Origin: Pseudidiomarina halophila
GTDB lineage: Bacteria; Pseudomonadota; Gammaproteobacteria; Enterobacterales; Alteromonadaceae
Assembly: GCF_003987215.1 (NCBI RefSeq)
Contig: NZ_PIPW01000001.1
Location: 868,001 to 932,000, forward strand
DNA length: 64,000 nt
Reading direction: 5' to 3'
The notes beneath the pieces were generated by a model. That model did no database searches. It was not told the origin of the DNA and was given only the letters and a program-made list of their open reading frames with translations. Position 1 is the stretch's first letter. Each line of letters opens with the position of its first letter. Position numbers and translations under genes: made by a program. This document shows positions 26,018 to 36,093 of the stretch, piece after piece.

Positions 26018-28540
26018 TTATAAACAGATACTGCTGTTGTCAGCCTCAGGTTCCAATCGCACATCGTTAAAACTAACACTCCATTGCTCACTTGAAGCAA
26101 GACCGAAGATGCCACTTACTTTGGCCATATCCAGACCTAAATCCTGTAAGCACGCAACATCGAACGCCAGCGTCTGCCATTCGCCTGCGGTTAAGGCGCG
26201 CAAATGCTCGCCAACGGGGACTGCAATACCGCAATTTTCGCCACAGTAAAGCGTTAGCTTCGCATCATCCGGCACATCCGATTCCAGCCGCAGGGTAACG
26301 ACCAGCGCACCGTCTTTCTCTGCATAGGCACGTAAATCACGTGGGAACGGACTGACAAAGTTAAAAGCCGCTGCGTCAGTACCGGCAAATTGCATGGTAC
26401 GCGCATCTTCCTGCACTTGATCGTCGAAAGTTTCAGTGGTGATAGCGCCCAGAGACTGGATACTGCTTTCGACAATGCTGCGTTCAGCACCGCTGCGCAA
26501 CTCGATCAGCCAGGGCGACTGCGGCGCACGATCAAACACCGGCAGTGTCGCTGTAGTGCTGGCGTCACCGAATTGCACCGGTAGCTCAGTGGCGAGCTCA
26601 TCGCTTTCGCCGTAGCTTAAGCCAAAACCGACTGGCAACAACGGTGGATTTTCCGGGTTTAACGAACGGCGATCGGCCTGAGCAGGAGTGGCTGGCCAGG
26701 AAAATGGTAAACGTCCCTGTACCGGATACTGAATCTCGCCCGCAGCGTTACGCAAAATAACATCTGCAATACCTGCGCCTTCGCTGCCAGGCAACCACAC
26801 GGCGACAAAGGCATCGGACGCGTTCAGCTCAGGATTCACCCACAACGGGCGGCCACTGATAAACAAACTTACCACCGGAATGCCCTGTTCTTGCAACTGT
26901 TGCAGTAACGCCAGATCTGTGGCGTTGCCACGCTGATAGTCGAGGTTGGCGATATCGCCATTGCCTTCGGCATACGGCTCTTCGCCAAAGACGACAATGG
27001 CAACGTCAGGGCGTTCTTCAAATCGGCCGTCAGTTGCCAGCACCGCTTTTCCGCCAGCGGCACTCACTTGCTCGGCAATACCAGTATAAATCGAGGTACC
27101 GCCCGGGAAGTCGTCATTCGTGTTACCGGTGCCCTGCCAACTGATGGTCCAGCCGCCGGATTGCTGACCGATGTTATCAGCCCCTGACCCTGCCACCAGA
27201 ATATGCTGGCCCGGATCAAGCGGTAACAGTTGGTTCTGGTTCTTCAGCAGCACCAGCGACTGGCGCACTGCGGCGCGCGCAACGCTGCGGTGTTCACTGC
27301 TACCAATCAACTCGGTTTTCCCCGCCAACGGCCGCTCTGCCGGGCTCGGCTTATTAAACAGCCCAGCGCGCATTTTCACCCGCAGGATGCGGCGCACCGC
27401 GTCATCAACCCTACTCTGCGGGATAACACCGTCACGCACCTGTTGTACCAGATTTTCATACAAAGGCTTCCAGGCTCCGGTCGGCACCATGTAAACGTCT
27501 AAGCCGGCATTGGCAGCCTGCGGACAATCGTGATTACTGCAGCCCGGAATTTGCCCATGACCGTTCCAGTCACCGACCACAAAGCCATCAAAGCCCATCT
27601 TCTGCTTCAGCACATCCGTCAATAAATACTCACTGCCATGAATCTTTTCACCATTCCAGCTATTGAAACTCGCCATTACCGTTTGTGCGCCAGCTTCCAG
27701 ACCACCGACATAACCTTGGGCGTGAATACGATACAAAGTTTTTTCATCAACTTCGGTATTGCCCTGATCGATACCGTCAGTGGTACCGCCGTCACCAACG
27801 AAGTGTTTGACGGTACTGATGACATGCTGCTCGCTGAGGAAATTCTCACCCGGTTTGCCTTGTAACCCACGCACAATAGCGGCGGCATAATCGCGCACGA
27901 TAGCCGGGTTTTCCGAATAGCTCTCGTAGGTACGACCCCAGCGCAGGTTCTGCGCAACCGCAACCGTAGGCGCAAACACCCAGTCAATACCGGTGACCAT
28001 GACCTCACGCGCTGTCACCGCAGCAATCTGTTCAATCAGATCGGGGTTATTTGCTGCACCCAGGCCAATGTTATGGGGAAAAATCGTCGCACCAATCACG
28101 TTGTTGTGACCATGTACAGCATCGGTGCCCCACATGGTCGGGATACTGCTGCCGTCCTGGGTATCGTCCACAGACGCCTGATACATGGCTTCCGCAAGCG
28201 CGATCCAGTCCTGTGGGGTGGCGTATTTATCATTGTTTGGAAACGCGCCACCGCCGTTCAGATAAGAACCAAAACCATAGCGGCGCATGTCGTCCACGGT
28301 AATATCGCGGATTTCCGGCTGGATCATCTGGGCGACTTTTTGCTCCAGAGTCATCTCGGCCAGCATCTCCGTGATTTTTTGCTCGAGGGCTGGATCCAGC
28401 GCAACAGGTGATGCAATTGCGGGCCAGATCGGTGTATTTGCAGGTTCTGACTGTTTCTCAGTTGCGACCTCTGTACACCCCATCAAAGCTAATGCGATGC
28501 ACGTCGCTAAAACCTTCTTTGGTAATTTACTCTGCTGCAT
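26018..28540 (-). CDS. GH3 exo-beta-glucanase/beta-glucosidase lipoprotein, ExoP-like
   Basis: An 840-residue lipoprotein (LMG-C22). The GH3 N-terminal barrel holds the nucleophile D324 in [12 protein letters not shown], and [19 protein letters not shown] is the family's substrate loop. A GH3 C-terminal domain and a last region of about 200 residues (ending [20 protein letters not shown]...) resemble the C-terminal sandwich of Pseudoalteromonas ExoP. The last region also resembles the GH16 repeats in its GEWQT..F motif. It removes glucose from beta-1,3 or beta-1,4 glucan oligomers, probably in the periplasm. The start overlaps the MFS gene by 14 bases. Confidence 0.93.
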   Translation of the reverse strand: MQQSKLPKKVLATCIALALMGCTEVATEKQSEPANTPIWPAIASPVALDPALEQKITEMLAEMTLEQKVAQMIQPEIRDITVDDMRRYGFGSYLNGGGAFPNNDKYATPQDWIALAEAMYQASVDDTQDGSSIPTMWGTDAVHGHNNVIGATIFPHNIGLGAANNPDLIEQIAAVTAREVMVTGIDWVFAPTVAVAQNLRWGRTYESYSENPAIVRDYAAAIVRGLQGKPGENFLSEQHVISTVKHFVGDGGTTDGIDQGNTEVDEKTLYRIHAQGYVGGLEAGAQTVMASFNSWNGEKIHGSEYLLTDVLKQKMGFDGFVVGDWNGHGQIPGCSNHDCPQAANAGLDVYMVPTGAWKPLYENLVQQVRDGVIPQSRVDDAVRRILRVKMRAGLFNKPSPAERPLAGKTELIGSSEHRSVARAAVRQSLVLLKNQNQLLPLDPGQHILVAGSGADNIGQQSGGWTISWQGTGNTNDDFPGGTSIYTGIAEQVSAAGGKAVLATDGRFEERPDVAIVVFGEEPYAEGNGDIANLDYQRGNATDLALLQQLQEQGIPVVSLFISGRPLWVNPELNASDAFVAVWLPGSEGAGIADVILRNAAGEIQYPVQGRLPFSWPATPAQADRRSLNPENPPLLPVGFGLSYGESDELATELPVQFGDASTTATLPVFDRAPQSPWLIELRSGAERSIVESSIQSLGAITTETFDDQVQEDARTMQFAGTDAAAFNFVSPFPRDLRAYAEKDGALVVTLRLESDVPDDAKLTLYCGENCGIAVPVGEHLRALTAGEWQTLAFDVACLQDLGLDMAKVSGIFGLASSEQWSVSFNDVRLEPEADNSSICL

Positions 28541-29771
28541 TAGCTGCCTCCTGCACCACTTGTGATTGCCGCGGTTTATACCCGCTCATGCCATAATATG
28601 CAATGTAGACATAGCATACCAACGGCACTATAAAGGCCATCTGAATGCCAACACGGTCAGCGAGGAAGCCTTGGATCAACGGTACAATTGCGCCGCCGAC
28701 AATCGCCAGACATAAAATGCCCGACCCCTGACCACGACATTGTTTGAGATCCTGCAATGCCAGACTGAAAATGGTCGGGAACATAATCGAATTACATAAG
28801 CCGACAAACAACAGGGACCACATCGCCAGAGCACCTGAGCTCAGCATGGTGGTGGCCACTAAAATGACCGCAGCCAGTGCATTGAATGCCAACACCCGGT
28901 TACCACTGATCCGCTGCATGATTGCCGCACCGAGGAAACGTCCGACCATCGCACCACCGAAATACCAGGAAATATAATGGGACGCTTTTGACATGCTCAT
29001 GTCGCCGATAGCCGGGTCGGCGATATACATCGCCAGAAAACTGCCTATTCCTACTTCGGCGCCGACATAAACAAAGATACCCACGGCACCCAACATCAGA
29101 TGCTTCTGTTTCCAGGCTTTGGCGTCACTTGGAATATATTCGGTTGGATCAACCTTGCCCATATTCGGCAACTTCAGACGCATGAAAATAAACGCCATCA
29201 GTACCAGGGTACCGGCCAGAATAAAATACGGCAGGCTGACGGTATCTTTAGAGACGCCGGTAACTTCCGGATCCGCCACGCCACCAAAAATCAGCCAGGC
29301 ACCAAAGAACGGTGCCACGGTGGTGCCCAGCGAGTTGAATGCTTGCGTCATGGTCAGACGACTGGACGCTGTGCGCGGGTCGCCTAGCACCGTCACATAA
29401 GGATTAGCCGCAACCTGTAAAATAGTAATCCCCGATGCCAGCACGAATAGTGCCAACAGGAATAATCCGTAGACTTCTGCCTGGGCGGCTGGATAAAACA
29501 ATATACAGCCCGCGCCGGAAATCATCAGACCGGTGACGATACCTGACTTGTAGCCAATCTTACCAATCAGATGACCGGCCGGCACCGACACGATGAAATA
29601 GGCACCAAAGAAACAGAACTGAATCAACATCGACTGGGCATAATTAAGATCAAACAGCAGCCGCAGGTAAGGGATCAGAATGTCATTCATGCAGGTGATA
29701 AAGCCCCACATGAAGAATAACGAGGTTAACGCCGTAAGCGCGAACCGATAATTTGTTGTCTGTTGGGTCAT
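28527..29771 (-). CDS. Glucose/galactose MFS transporter, FucP/GluP type
   Basis: A 414-residue major-facilitator protein with 12 helices. [20 protein letters not shown] in helix 1, [16 protein letters not shown] in helix 2 and [21 protein letters not shown] (given in two parts) after helix 4 are signatures of the FucP/GluP proton-sugar symporters. It likely brings glucose released by GH3/GH1 into the cytosol. It is the first gene of a two-gene minus-strand operon with GH3, divergent from GH1, with a perfect LacI-type palindrome in between. Confidence 0.9.
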   Translation of the reverse strand: MTQQTTNYRFALTALTSLFFMWGFITCMNDILIPYLRLLFDLNYAQSMLIQFCFFGAYFIVSVPAGHLIGKIGYKSGIVTGLMISGAGCILFYPAAQAEVYGLFLLALFVLASGITILQVAANPYVTVLGDPRTASSRLTMTQAFNSLGTTVAPFFGAWLIFGGVADPEVTGVSKDTVSLPYFILAGTLVLMAFIFMRLKLPNMGKVDPTEYIPSDAKAWKQKHLMLGAVGIFVYVGAEVGIGSFLAMYIADPAIGDMSMSKASHYISWYFGGAMVGRFLGAAIMQRISGNRVLAFNALAAVILVATTMLSSGALAMWSLLFVGLCNSIMFPTIFSLALQDLKQCRGQGSGILCLAIVGGAIVPLIQGFLADRVGIQMAFIVPLVCYVYIAYYGMSGYKPRQSQVVQEAANAAE

Positions 29772-29824
29772 AACGGCCTCAATCTTTATTATTTTTTGAC
29801 GATAGGTTGTTTAATAGCCTATGA

Positions 29825-29838
29825 TGAAAGCGCTTTCA
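29825..29838. promoter_or_regulatory. LacI-type operator between MFS/GH3 and GH1 operons
   Basis: Perfect palindrome TGAAAGCGCTTTCA in the 137-bp divergent gap. It nearly matches the site before GH16, so one LacI-family regulator can control all three transcripts. Confidence 0.8.
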
Positions 29839-29908
29839 TTTATAGCATAATTGAGTTTAATCGCAATCCTTTGGCGGAAACTCTTCGGCAACTGAGAACA
29901 CGACTTTT

Positions 29909-31270
29909 ATGACAAAAATAAGCTTACCGAAGCATTCCAGACTGTTATCCAGCGACTTCCTGTTCGGTGTTGCTACCTCTTCCTTCCAGATTGAAGGTGG
30001 TGCGGCACAACGCGAACCTTGTATTTGGGATACCTTTTGCGCCGAACCCGGACGTATTAAAGACGGCTCCGATGGCCTGGTGGCCTGTGAGCATATTAAG
30101 CACTGGCGCGAAGACCTGCAGATTATCCGCGACCTCGGCGTCGACGCTTATCGTTTTTCCATTGCCTGGGGACGGGTTATCAACGCCGACGGCTCAGTGA
30201 ATCGCCAGGGCCTGCAATTTTATATCGATTTGGTTAACGCGCTGCGTGCTGATGGGATCCAGGCCCATGTGACTTTGTACCATTGGGACCTGCCCCAGTA
30301 CCTTGAAGATCAGGGGGGCTGGCTCAATCGTGAAACCGCGTACCGTTTTGCTGAATACGCCGAGGTGATTGGCCAGGCGCTGGGCAATAAAGTTGCCAGT
30401 TACGCCACTATCAATGAACCCTTTTGCAGTGCTTATTTAAGTTACGAGGCAGGCATTCACGCACCAGGCCATAAAAACCGCCGCGAAGGCCGTCAGGCGG
30501 CACATCACCTGCTGCTCGCCCACGGTCTGGCAATGCCTGTGCTACGCAAGCACGCGCCGCAGGCACAACATGGCATCGTGCTGAATTTTAGTCCCTGCCA
30601 TCCAGCTTCCGACAGTAAAGCCGACCGTCAGGCCGCCTGGCAGGCACATCAATACCATAATCTCTGGTATTTACAGCCGCTGTTAAGCGCAAGTTACCCG
30701 GATTTACTGCAGCAACTGCAGGAGGAAGATCAACCCTCAGTTGCCGCCGGAGACATGGAGATTATTTCCCAACCCCTGGATTTTCTCGGGGTTAACTATT
30801 ACACCCGTACGGTATTTCGTGCAAAGAACAACTGGTTCTCAGATGTGCCACCGACAATACCGCCACTAACAGAAATGGGATGGGAAATTTATCCACAGGG
30901 ATTGACGGAGATACTGACCGACCTGAACCGCAGCTTCACAAACCTGCCACCGATTTATATCACTGAAAATGGCGCAGCGTTTCCCGATCAGGTAATTAAC
31001 AATAGCGTGCGTGACGATGCCCGTATTGTTTACTATCAGCAGCATTTGATGGCAGTACACGATTGCATTGAGGCCGGAGTGACAATCAACGGCTATTTTG
31101 CCTGGAGCTTGCTCGATAACTTCGAATGGGCGGAAGGCTACAGTAAACGCTTTGGTATCGTCTATGTAGACTTTGACACCCAACAACGTATATTAAAGTC
31201 CAGTGCACGGGCCTTACAGGCCTTCTGGCTTCAACGGAAATCACAGTTACCAGCTGTGGAGGCGTTATGA
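29909..31270 (+). CDS. GH1 beta-glucosidase
   Basis: A 453-residue cytosolic enzyme without a signal peptide. FLFGVATSSFQIEGG near the N-terminus, acid/base E170 in TINEPF and nucleophile E353 in ITENGAAF define a GH1 retaining beta-glucosidase. FAWSLLDNFEWAEGYSKRFGIV at the end is typical. It should cut short beta-glucosides imported by the adjacent GPH symporter, with which it overlaps by four bases (ATGA). Confidence 0.95.
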   Translation: MTKISLPKHSRLLSSDFLFGVATSSFQIEGGAAQREPCIWDTFCAEPGRIKDGSDGLVACEHIKHWREDLQIIRDLGVDAYRFSIAWGRVINADGSVNRQGLQFYIDLVNALRADGIQAHVTLYHWDLPQYLEDQGGWLNRETAYRFAEYAEVIGQALGNKVASYATINEPFCSAYLSYEAGIHAPGHKNRREGRQAAHHLLLAHGLAMPVLRKHAPQAQHGIVLNFSPCHPASDSKADRQAAWQAHQYHNLWYLQPLLSASYPDLLQQLQEEDQPSVAAGDMEIISQPLDFLGVNYYTRTVFRAKNNWFSDVPPTIPPLTEMGWEIYPQGLTEILTDLNRSFTNLPPIYITENGAAFPDQVINNSVRDDARIVYYQQHLMAVHDCIEAGVTINGYFAWSLLDNFEWAEGYSKRFGIVYVDFDTQQRILKSSARALQAFWLQRKSQLPAVEAL

Positions 31271-32592
31271 TTTCTCGCCGCGAAAAAGTTGCGTACGGTT
31301 TAGGCGATACAGCCAGCAATCTTATTTTCCAGACCGTAATGCTGTTTTTAGCGTTTTTCTACACCGATATTTTTGGCATCTCAGCGGCGACGGTCGGCAC
31401 CATGTTTTTGGTGGTACGGCTGATTGATGCGGTCACCGATCCCATGATGGGCTTACTGGCGGATAAAACCCGGACGCGCTTTGGCCAGTTCCGTCCTTAT
31501 TTATTGTGGCTGGTGATTCCTTTTGCAGTCTGCAGTATTCTCGCCTTCACCACACCTGATTTAAACAACACCGGCAAAGTTATCTATGCCTATGTCACCT
31601 ATACCTTGCTGATGCTGGCTTACACCGCCATTAACATCCCTTACTCGGCGCTGGGTGGCGTGCTGACCAAGGATCCTGAAGAACGGGTCTCGGTGCAATC
31701 CTACCGCTTCGTGTTCGGCATGCTTGGTGGTCTCATTGTCACCCTGCTCACCCTGCCCCTGGTCGACTTTTTCGGTCAGGGCGATCGTGCGCTTGGCTAT
31801 CAACTGACTATCGGCGCCATGAGTGTATTTGGTGTAATGTTGTTTTTACTGTGTTTCGCCGGCACCAAAGAACGGGTTCATCCCCCTGCTACACAACACC
31901 TGACACTGGGCTCTGGATTGCGCAACCTCTGGCAGAACGATGCCTTGCGCACCCTGGCTATTGTCGCTGTGGTGCTGCTGATCGGTATCGCCATTAAAAA
32001 TACCCTGGCGATTTATTACGTAAAATATTATTTGCTGCGTGAAGATTTGATCACCGCATTCATCTCTCTGGGCATGGTTGGCAATATTCTCGGTTGCGCG
32101 GTGGCCAATCCACTGACCCGCAGAGTCGATAAAGTTATCGCCTACAAAGCCCTGCAAATTATTGCCGCGGTAATGTCCGTAGCGGCGTTCTGGGTAGATC
32201 CGGATCAGCTTGTACTGGCTTTTATTCTGTACTTTCTCTGGAGCTTCTTCCTGCAGATGGCAACGCCCATGCTGTGGGCGAAAATTGCCGATGTGGTCGA
32301 TTTCGGGCAACGGCAATCGGGCATTCGCGCCACCGGCCTGGTGTATTCCTCGGTGGTGTTCTTCATTAAGATTGGCATTGCCTTAGGTGGTGCCATTGCT
32401 GGCTGGTGGCTGGCGTTTTATAACTATCAGGCCGATCAAATACAGACCGAACACACCCAGTTTGGCATTTTAGTGGCCTTTACCGTGTTGCCCGCCATCG
32501 CCTCACTACTTGTTGCCTGGATAATGCGCAGGTACACTCTTGATCAGGCGCGGGTAATAAAAATTGCTCAAGAGCTAACAAACGAATCCTAA
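31267..32592 (+). CDS. GPH-family glycoside:cation symporter
   Basis: A 441-residue 12-helix carrier of the MelB/GPH family. REKVAYGLGDTASNLIFQ at the N-terminus, LIDAVTDPMMGLLADKTRTRFGQFRPYLLW after helix 2 (shown by its key DPxxG...TRxGxxRPY pattern) and KIADVVDFGQRQSGIRATGL are family signatures. Likely substrate: cellobiose- or laminaribiose-like beta-glucosides passed to GH1. Coupled to GH1 by ATGA overlap; the LacI gene follows after 33 bases. Confidence 0.9.
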   Translation: MISRREKVAYGLGDTASNLIFQTVMLFLAFFYTDIFGISAATVGTMFLVVRLIDAVTDPMMGLLADKTRTRFGQFRPYLLWLVIPFAVCSILAFTTPDLNNTGKVIYAYVTYTLLMLAYTAINIPYSALGGVLTKDPEERVSVQSYRFVFGMLGGLIVTLLTLPLVDFFGQGDRALGYQLTIGAMSVFGVMLFLLCFAGTKERVHPPATQHLTLGSGLRNLWQNDALRTLAIVAVVLLIGIAIKNTLAIYYVKYYLLREDLITAFISLGMVGNILGCAVANPLTRRVDKVIAYKALQIIAAVMSVAAFWVDPDQLVLAFILYFLWSFFLQMATPMLWAKIADVVDFGQRQSGIRATGLVYSSVVFFIKIGIALGGAIAGWWLAFYNYQADQIQTEHTQFGILVAFTVLPAIASLLVAWIMRRYTLDQARVIKIAQELTNES

Positions 32593-32625
32593 GAAAAACA
32601 GAAGCTAACAAGAGTCCTGCACGAG

Positions 32626-33624
32626 ATGGCAACAATTTACGAAGTGTCCAGGTTGGCCGGCGTATCACTGGCGACAGTATCGCGTGTTATCAATAACACC
32701 GCGCCGGTACGCGAAGCGACCCGGGTAAAAGTCGAAGCCGCCATGAATGAGCTCGGCTACCGGCCTAATTCAGTTGCGCAATCTCTCGCCAGCAATCGCT
32801 CGAACAGTATCGGCATTCTGGTATCAGAGCTGAGCGGTCCGTTTTACGGCGAGCTCTTGAGTCGTATCGAAGCTGAATTCCGCGCCGTCGGTAAACACGT
32901 CATTATTGCCGCTGGTCATAGCGACGCCGAAATGGAACGCGAGAGTATCGAATTCCTGCGCAGCCGTAATTGCGATGCACTAATTCTGCACGTTGAATCT
33001 GTCAGCGACAATTATCTGCGCGGTCTGGCCGACGGCGGCTGTGCCTTTGTTTTGATCAACCGCTACGTGCGCGCCATTGCCGAGCGCTGTATCACCCTGG
33101 ATAACCGCCATGGTGGCTATCTTGCCACCCGCCACATGCTGCAACTTGGCCATCGTGAAATCGCTTATGTATCCGGTCCAATGTGGAAAAATGACGCCAA
33201 AGAACGCTACGCCGGGCATCTGGAAGCACTGGCTGAATTTGGCGTTAGTGAAAACAAAGCGTTGTTCTTCGAAGGTGACTTCCAGGAAACCGGCGGTGTG
33301 CGTGCCCTACAACATTTTTTGGCTGCCGATGCCAGCTTTAGCGCATTGGTTTGCGCCAACGATGAAATGGCTTCAGGTGCCATTACCGCAGCTCACGATA
33401 TTCCACTGGAACTGCCTGACCAACTCTCAGTCATTGGCTTCGATAACGTTAATTTCTCCCATTACACCTACCCGAAGCTTACGACCATTGATTACCCAAT
33501 TGCTGAAATCGGCCAGATGGCAGCACGCTGGGTGCTCAAGAATGTCTATTCACAAACAACAACAGAACTGAAAGCGATCTTTGAACCGCGGGTGATAGAG
33601 CGCGACTCAACACAAAAAATTTAA
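32626..33624 (+). CDS. LacI-family regulator of the beta-glucan locus
   Basis: A 332-residue repressor. The N-terminal helix-turn-helix and hinge (TIYEVSRLAGVSLATVSRVIN, then YRPNSVAQSLASNRS) are followed by a periplasmic-binding-like effector domain (NSIGILVSELSGPFYGELL..., VSGPMWKNDAKERYAGHLEA, SVIGFDNVNFSHYTYPKLTT). It resembles the Ala/Ser-type regulators of beta-glucoside loci. Its likely sites are the AAGCGCTT palindromes at 20120 and 29825; the effector is probably glucose or a short glucan. Confidence 0.9.
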   Translation: MATIYEVSRLAGVSLATVSRVINNTAPVREATRVKVEAAMNELGYRPNSVAQSLASNRSNSIGILVSELSGPFYGELLSRIEAEFRAVGKHVIIAAGHSDAEMERESIEFLRSRNCDALILHVESVSDNYLRGLADGGCAFVLINRYVRAIAERCITLDNRHGGYLATRHMLQLGHREIAYVSGPMWKNDAKERYAGHLEALAEFGVSENKALFFEGDFQETGGVRALQHFLAADASFSALVCANDEMASGAITAAHDIPLELPDQLSVIGFDNVNFSHYTYPKLTTIDYPIAEIGQMAARWVLKNVYSQTTTELKAIFEPRVIERDSTQKI

Positions 33625-33657
33625 CCAAGAATAATAACTACTAAAAGGAACTTAGCC

Positions 33658-34176
33658 GTGAGCGACGCTGCGCAATTACAACTACAAGAGCAAGAGCAGG
33701 AACAACAACCACAGCAACAAAAACAATTAAAAGGTATCGGCGGATGGCTCTATCTGGTCGCCTTTGGCGTGATTATGAGCCCTTTGTTTTTGAGCGTTGA
33801 GTACATTCCTATGTTCGTTGACTATGTTAACGGTGCCTATGAACTCACATCCAACCCAAACTCAAAATTCTACGTTCCTTACCTGGAACTATTACTGAAT
33901 GTGGAGATGCTGGCTAACGCATTCATGCTGCTTGTTTCGCTTTGGCTGGTGTATCTGTTTTTCAGTAAACACCGCTGGTTTCCAAGGGTATTTATTTTCT
34001 TATGCGCGTTTTCACCTTTGTTGTTAATTGCTGACGCCTGGATCGTTCTTAAGCTAATGCCTGATCTCGTTACCATTGATCAAGCCACAGTTGTCGATAT
34101 AATCCGCGCAATTATCTATGCTCTGATATGGATTCCCTACATGCTGATCTCAAAACGAGTGAAGAATACCTTCTGA
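33658..34176 (+). CDS. DUF2569 family membrane protein
   Basis: A 172-residue protein with a Gln/Glu-rich N-terminus (QLQLQEQEQEQQ) and four membrane segments. KGIGGWLYLVAFGVIMSPL and the final WIPYMLISKRVKNTF match DUF2569, of unknown function. The GTG start at 33658 is supported by AAGGA nine bases upstream. It follows the LacI gene by 33 bases, but nothing links it to sugar use. Confidence 0.8.
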   Translation: MSDAAQLQLQEQEQEQQPQQQKQLKGIGGWLYLVAFGVIMSPLFLSVEYIPMFVDYVNGAYELTSNPNSKFYVPYLELLLNVEMLANAFMLLVSLWLVYLFFSKHRWFPRVFIFLCAFSPLLLIADAWIVLKLMPDLVTIDQATVVDIIRAIIYALIWIPYMLISKRVKNTF

Positions 34177-34236
34177 AATCTTCTGAGACCTTCACAGGAT
34201 TTGATTTCGTTCGCTTATAAAAGGAGTAAAGTCGTA

Positions 34237-34491
34237 ATGAAACTGACAATCGACATCAGTAAATACCCCCTCGCTGACAATTATATTGAGCCCATCAAAG
34301 GTTTTATTGATGAGCTCAATAAGTTCGAGGAGTTGCACATCATCACCAATAGCCTGAGCACTCAGGTATTTGGTGATTACGATGAAGTTATGGCTGCGTT
34401 ACAGGCATGCATTAAGTGGTCGTTTGAACGTTACGGCAAAGTCGTCTTTGTCGTTAAGTTCCTGCATGGTGACCTGCGCCCAGAGAGTTAA
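34237..34491 (+). CDS. YkoF/MTH1187-like small protein
   Basis: An 84-residue protein, MKLTIDISKYPLADNYIEPI..., with STQVFGDYDEVMAAL and VVFVVKFLHGD. The alternation of strand and helix and the TQVFG(D/E)YD motif recall the YkoF-type thiamine/hydroxymethylpyrimidine-binding fold, also seen in MTH1187-like proteins. The ligand is untested. AAGGAG ten bases before this ATG decides against the TTG at 34201. Confidence 0.6.
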   Translation: MKLTIDISKYPLADNYIEPIKGFIDELNKFEELHIITNSLSTQVFGDYDEVMAALQACIKWSFERYGKVVFVVKFLHGDLRPES

Positions 34492-34499
34492 TTCGACGG

Positions 34500-34769
34500 C
34501 TAGTTTTTCATTACGCTGGCAGTGAAAACCTGGTCGACCTTGTCCTCAGTGACCAGATCATCAAAGCTGTCGACCAGGGCTTTTTCAATGGCGTCGCGTT
34601 CCGAGGCGCCTTTAACCATATAGTTCACCGCGGTCGCAGCGATGCGCTCGTATTCATCGTAATTGTCATTTTCCTGACAGCAGGTGTTCATTGGGTCAGT
34701 TTCAAATAACGCCTTGTTGAAACGTTCCAGTAGTTGCTCAAGTTCAGGGTCGGTATAAGCCGTTTTCAT
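34500..34769 (-). CDS. Hypothetical acidic 89-residue protein
   Basis: Not recognised. A soluble, acidic, helical protein beginning MKTAYTDPELEQLLERFN, with NTCCQENDNYDEYERIA in the middle and KGASERDAIEKALVDSFDDLV near the end. AAGGAG lies upstream of the ATG. It converges on the YkoF-like gene with eight bases between and follows no visible operon. Confidence 0.6.
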   Translation of the reverse strand: MKTAYTDPELEQLLERFNKALFETDPMNTCCQENDNYDEYERIAATAVNYMVKGASERDAIEKALVDSFDDLVTEDKVDQVFTASVMKN

Positions 34770-34825
34770 TCCATGTACTCCTTTGCTTAAGATGAACGAG
34801 TTGTAGGCCTAAGTGTAGTTTATTT

Positions 34826-35908
34826 TTATGACAATTTGCGCCGTCTCGCCACGTCTCTGATGACTGACGTTACCACTACCACCACTGTGACCGGCAGGAT
34901 CACATACCAGGTCAGTGACATCAGCGAACTGACCCAGGCCTCACCTTTCGCCGCACCGACCAACAATGCGGTGTACAGAACGTAGAGGCCGAAAAACAGC
35001 GCGCCTTCGCTGCGACTTAAGGTGGAACCTGTTATCACCAACGGCAAGGTCAGGATAGCAACACCCAACATGATGGGTAAATCCTGCTGCACCAGCTGTG
35101 TATTTGCTGTCAAACCATCAAAACTTACTACACCTGAAATACCAAGCACAGCCAGCAGGTTAAAGGTATTACTACCGACCACGTTACCTACCGCGATGTC
35201 GCGCTGACCTTTAATACTGGCAACAATTGAGGTGACAACTTCAGGTAACGAAGTACCGATCGCCAGAATAGTCAAACCTATCACCGCCTCGCTCACGCCG
35301 AAGGTACGCGCGATGTTCACCGCGCTGTTGACCAGCAAACTCGCACCGGCAATAAGCAGCGCAAGGCCAACCACCAACCACAACAAACTCTGCCAGGCCG
35401 GGTGATTGCCCTGCGTCAGTTCTGCTAATTCATCACCACCCGGAGCATCCGATTTGGCGTTTTCAGACTTTCTCCCCTGGACAAATAGGAAAGCGGTGTA
35501 AATTACCAAGAGCGCTACCAACAAGGCACATTCGAAGAAGCTAAGCACGCCATCGGAGGCCAGATAGAATACCAGTGCACTGACCAGCACCATGATGGGC
35601 ACATCCTGACGGATCAGCTGCCGTGATATGACCAAAGGCGTGATAACAGCCGCCAGACCCAGAATAAACAGCACGTTAAAAATGTTACTGCCAACCACAT
35701 TCGCCATGGCCAGCTCGCTTTTCCCAGCTATCGCCGAGTTAATACTTACCGCCAGCTCGGGGGCGCTGGTACCAAATGCGACAACAGTCAAACCAATGAC
35801 AATGGTCGGAATGCCAATGCTTGCCGCCAAGCGCGCAGCACCGCGAACCAGACCGTCAGCGCCGGAAATCAATAAGACCAGGCCTAATGCCAAAAGAACG
35901 TAATCCAT
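34826..35908 (-). CDS. Calcium/sodium antiporter of the CaCA family (YrbG-like)
   Basis: A 360-residue inner-membrane exchanger with two inverted halves of five helices. The alpha repeats are IVIGLTVVAFGTSAPELAVS and IGLTILAIGTSLPEVVTS, with GNVVGSNTFNLLAVLG and ANVVGSNIFNVLFILG after them, as in YrbG and NCX_Mj. Expected to export Ca2+ against Na+ or H+. An acidic linker lies between the halves. Single gene. Confidence 0.93.
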   Translation of the reverse strand: MDYVLLALGLVLLISGADGLVRGAARLAASIGIPTIVIGLTVVAFGTSAPELAVSINSAIAGKSELAMANVVGSNIFNVLFILGLAAVITPLVISRQLIRQDVPIMVLVSALVFYLASDGVLSFFECALLVALLVIYTAFLFVQGRKSENAKSDAPGGDELAELTQGNHPAWQSLLWLVVGLALLIAGASLLVNSAVNIARTFGVSEAVIGLTILAIGTSLPEVVTSIVASIKGQRDIAVGNVVGSNTFNLLAVLGISGVVSFDGLTANTQLVQQDLPIMLGVAILTLPLVITGSTLSRSEGALFFGLYVLYTALLVGAAKGEAWVSSLMSLTWYVILPVTVVVVVTSVIRDVARRRKLS

Positions 35909-36093
35909 GTTTACCTCAAGTCTTTATTGCCAATTGTAATAACAGCTAGTGTATTACATTGAAATTAGGCTTCCCATAAGCGCGCAGAATATTTTTCTGG
36001 CAACGGCTGTCCGGTAAATGATGATGGTTATCAACTTTTGAACTGGTTAAAGTAGGTAACCTGAAGGTATCGAAAAGGAGAGTGCTATTGTTA

